NCBI GenBank assembly: GCA_910591455.2
Contig: OU342821.1
Coordinates: forward strand, 18,241,787-18,305,786
Source of the DNA: Pholis gunnellus
Lineage: Eukaryota > Chordata > Actinopteri > Perciformes > Pholidae
DNA length: 64,000 bases
Direction of reading: 5' to 3'
The notes under the pieces were generated by a model. That model was not told the DNA's origin. It searched no databases and saw only the letters and a list, made by a program, of their open reading frames with translations. The translations under genes and the position numbers were made by a program. Positions 61,982 to 64,000 of this stretch are shown in pieces (positions within the stretch are counted from its first letter, which is position 1; each line of letters starts with the position of its first letter).

Positions 61982-64000
61982 GCGCTCGTTAATGAAACTC
62001 AACTCTAATTGAATCAGATGGAACAAAACCTACCGCAATGCTTTGTGATCGTCTTCATGTCGCTTTCACTTCCCATTTAAAGTGATTGTAAATGTAGGGC
62101 ATTACATGTGCTTTCAGAATAATTGAGTGTTTAGGCCTGATGCAGGGAAGGAACTTGAAAGACTTGAACTGGACATTTTTCTATATGTGTCAAGTTTGAG
62201 ATGATCGCTCTCGGCAGGTAAACACCAGATTGCTCCAGGCCTGTTGGCCGTCTCATCTCAACCTCTTCAAACAGCTGGGAGCGATCCGAAAAATGATACT
62301 CTGCTGCACGGTGCACGGAACCCCTGCTGACCATTTGATGCTGCTTTCACTATATCTTGAGTTTATTTCACTTTGCTCTCTCTCTCTCTGTGCTGGCTGG
62401 AAATGATCCGCTGCTAAACTAGACAAAAAGTTAGAGTGAAAACTTTCAGAGGGTGCGGATCAGTTTTTATCAGCTTGCTGTTTAACGATCAACGCGGGTG
62501 ACCTTGACACCGCGTTACCTCGCCACCGGCCGACACCCGCAATGCCCGGTCGGCTGGGTTAGGTGTGGTGCAGTTCAACACTGGTTGCTGCTATCTAAGT
62601 GGAACAAATTTGCCAATTAAGCAAATCCGTTCCCTGTCCTCCCCAGGCAGTGGGCTTATCAGGCTCATTTGAGTCCGTCCTGTCCCTGCCTTCTCATCAG
62701 CATGTGCATCTCTCTATCGCTTTACCCCGAAGGAGAAACTCCAGGACCGACGCAGAATGCAAATCGCTCTCTGGGTTTATACTCTTCCTACAGCGAAACA
62801 CTGAGTAAAGGAGGGGCAGAGAGAGATGGATAAATCAAAGCAAAAACATGGGACAGAAAAACCAACCGGAGTACAAGACGATTATTTTAATTTGCTTCAG
62901 CCTAAGAATTAGCTGAGATAAGGGACCCGGAGAATGAACCCTCGTCACCAAAGAGACTTTGCATGTATTCTACGATCACAGAGAGACGAGAGGGACAACA
63001 ATGTGGTCAGTTACACTGAAGAAGACAGCGACTGAGGCTGTTCCTCCGCTGTCTACTTCCTCTTTGACAACACTTTGACAAATGCCTTTTATAGTTTAAC
63101 GATCATGTACATACATTAACTGAATTACCATACTTTCGAAACATTTTGAGGTACTTTACTCGTGTTTTTCGGTGCAGTTTATGTTGTCATTAGTTGCACT
63201 AAAGACACGACACTGAAGATATATTGATGCGTATACTTTTAGTTTCGTTATGGGCTATTCAGAATGTTCTATTTTCCCTCTCTTTCATTCTAATTCAAAA
63301 ACAGTATTTCTCCATAAACTTGAGTGTCTCAAATGTGATATAAGGCAGTCTATAAAAGCCCCCATATTTCTCTTTTGGAGTGGTGGCAGCCAAAGCCCTT
63401 CATCCTTCTATAAATGCATAAATACAGCCAACATTGGAAACAGGGACATAAGAGTGCCACAAACACGTATTATCTCAAACACTTCAACAGCACTGCAGAG
63501 AGGGGCGAGTGAGTGATGCTTGGTGAAGGGCAGGTCAATACCGCAGTAATCGATACTTCAACACACAAACACGGCTCACTTGTTATCGATACCAACTGAA
63601 AAGGATTGAATAGAAAGTCGTTGTCTTTTTTTAAGTGTGGTTACGAGGTTTCTGGCAGACAGGCGACTTAAACAGTTGCATGTTTGTGCAACTGAACAGA
63701 CTCTGGTGACACAAGAGTCCCAGAAGTCCACAGCACAGCCGTCCTCCGTCGCTCTGTTTCTGTAAACATTGTTCTGTGAACATCAGCTGTTTTCAGAGAT
63801 GTGGATGAATCAGCTACCCTACTGCACGGCGCACTGCTTAATATGTAGACATTACTGTACAGTATCCTGCCTTTAAATGATCTGGACACTTAAAGCTAAT
63901 AAATATAAATATTTGAAAACCAGTGGTGAAAGAGGTGTTCACATGTTTTATTTAAGCAGTAAGTAGCAATACCACAGTGTAGAAATACTCTTTAATGGTT

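Larger units (their letters stand above)
57448..64000 (+). other. unc5d: unc5d intron 4 (partial, runs past window end)
   Basis: Begins with the donor gtgagg directly after exon 4 (phase 0). The expected next exon (Val-Glu-Trp-Leu-Lys of Ig2) was not found before 64000, so the intron is at least 6.55 kb. It contains a candidate MITE (58.05-58.3 kb), a (GT)n, a fold-back element (60.19-60.33 kb), a teleost-type repeat (60.4-60.65 kb) and a (GGA)n tract. Nothing gene-like is seen in 61.0-64.0 kb. Confidence 0.85.

Overview
This window looks like chromosomal DNA of a ray-finned (teleost, probably percomorph) fish. It is intron-rich and AT-leaning, with many long (CA)n/(GT)n, (GA)n and poly-G/C tracts. 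It also holds degraded repeats of the kinds common in teleost introns: an L2-type LINE, hAT-like non-autonomous elements and 'gctaacatgctaa'-type elements. There is no bacterial-style gene packing. Almost all long open frames are simple-sequence or repeat artefacts. No tRNA, rRNA or CRISPR array was recognised.

The only protein-coding gene I can support is a plus-strand netrin receptor of the UNC5 family, best matched to UNC5D (teleost unc5d; a or b copy not resolved). Three consecutive coding exons are present: 41842-42048, 56996-57139 and 57344-57447. They encode the first Ig domain and the start of the second. Reading phases agree across all junctions (phase 1, 1, 1, then 0), and every boundary has a canonical AG/GT pair. 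The signal-peptide exon lies upstream or was not recognised, and the remaining exons (rest of Ig2, thrombospondin repeats, transmembrane segment, ZU5, UPA, death domain) lie downstream.

Layout: 1-41841 is read as intron 1 (at least 41.8 kb, its 5' end outside the window). It holds an L2 reverse-transcriptase relic at 3.6-4.0 kb, several hAT-like repeats (10, 12, 19 and 27 kb), a common teleost repeat at 30.0-30.5 kb, a 133-bp (GT)n at 36.0 kb and many smaller tracts. Intron 2 (42049-56995) holds further repeats, an inverted pair of one repeat at 47.3-48.0 kb and a CpG-rich block at 52.54-53.10 kb. Intron 3 is only 204 bp. Intron 4 runs from 57448 off the end of the window and contains a near-perfect 35-bp inverted repeat at 60192-60328.

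No new multigene system was found. The observations most worth checking are the CpG-island-like block in intron 2 (possible alternative promoter), the fold-back element in intron 4, the three-copy AATTAACAAAC cluster in intron 1, and oppositely oriented repeat copies that could pair in the pre-mRNA. All repeat-family names rest on recalled consensus patterns, not on a database search.
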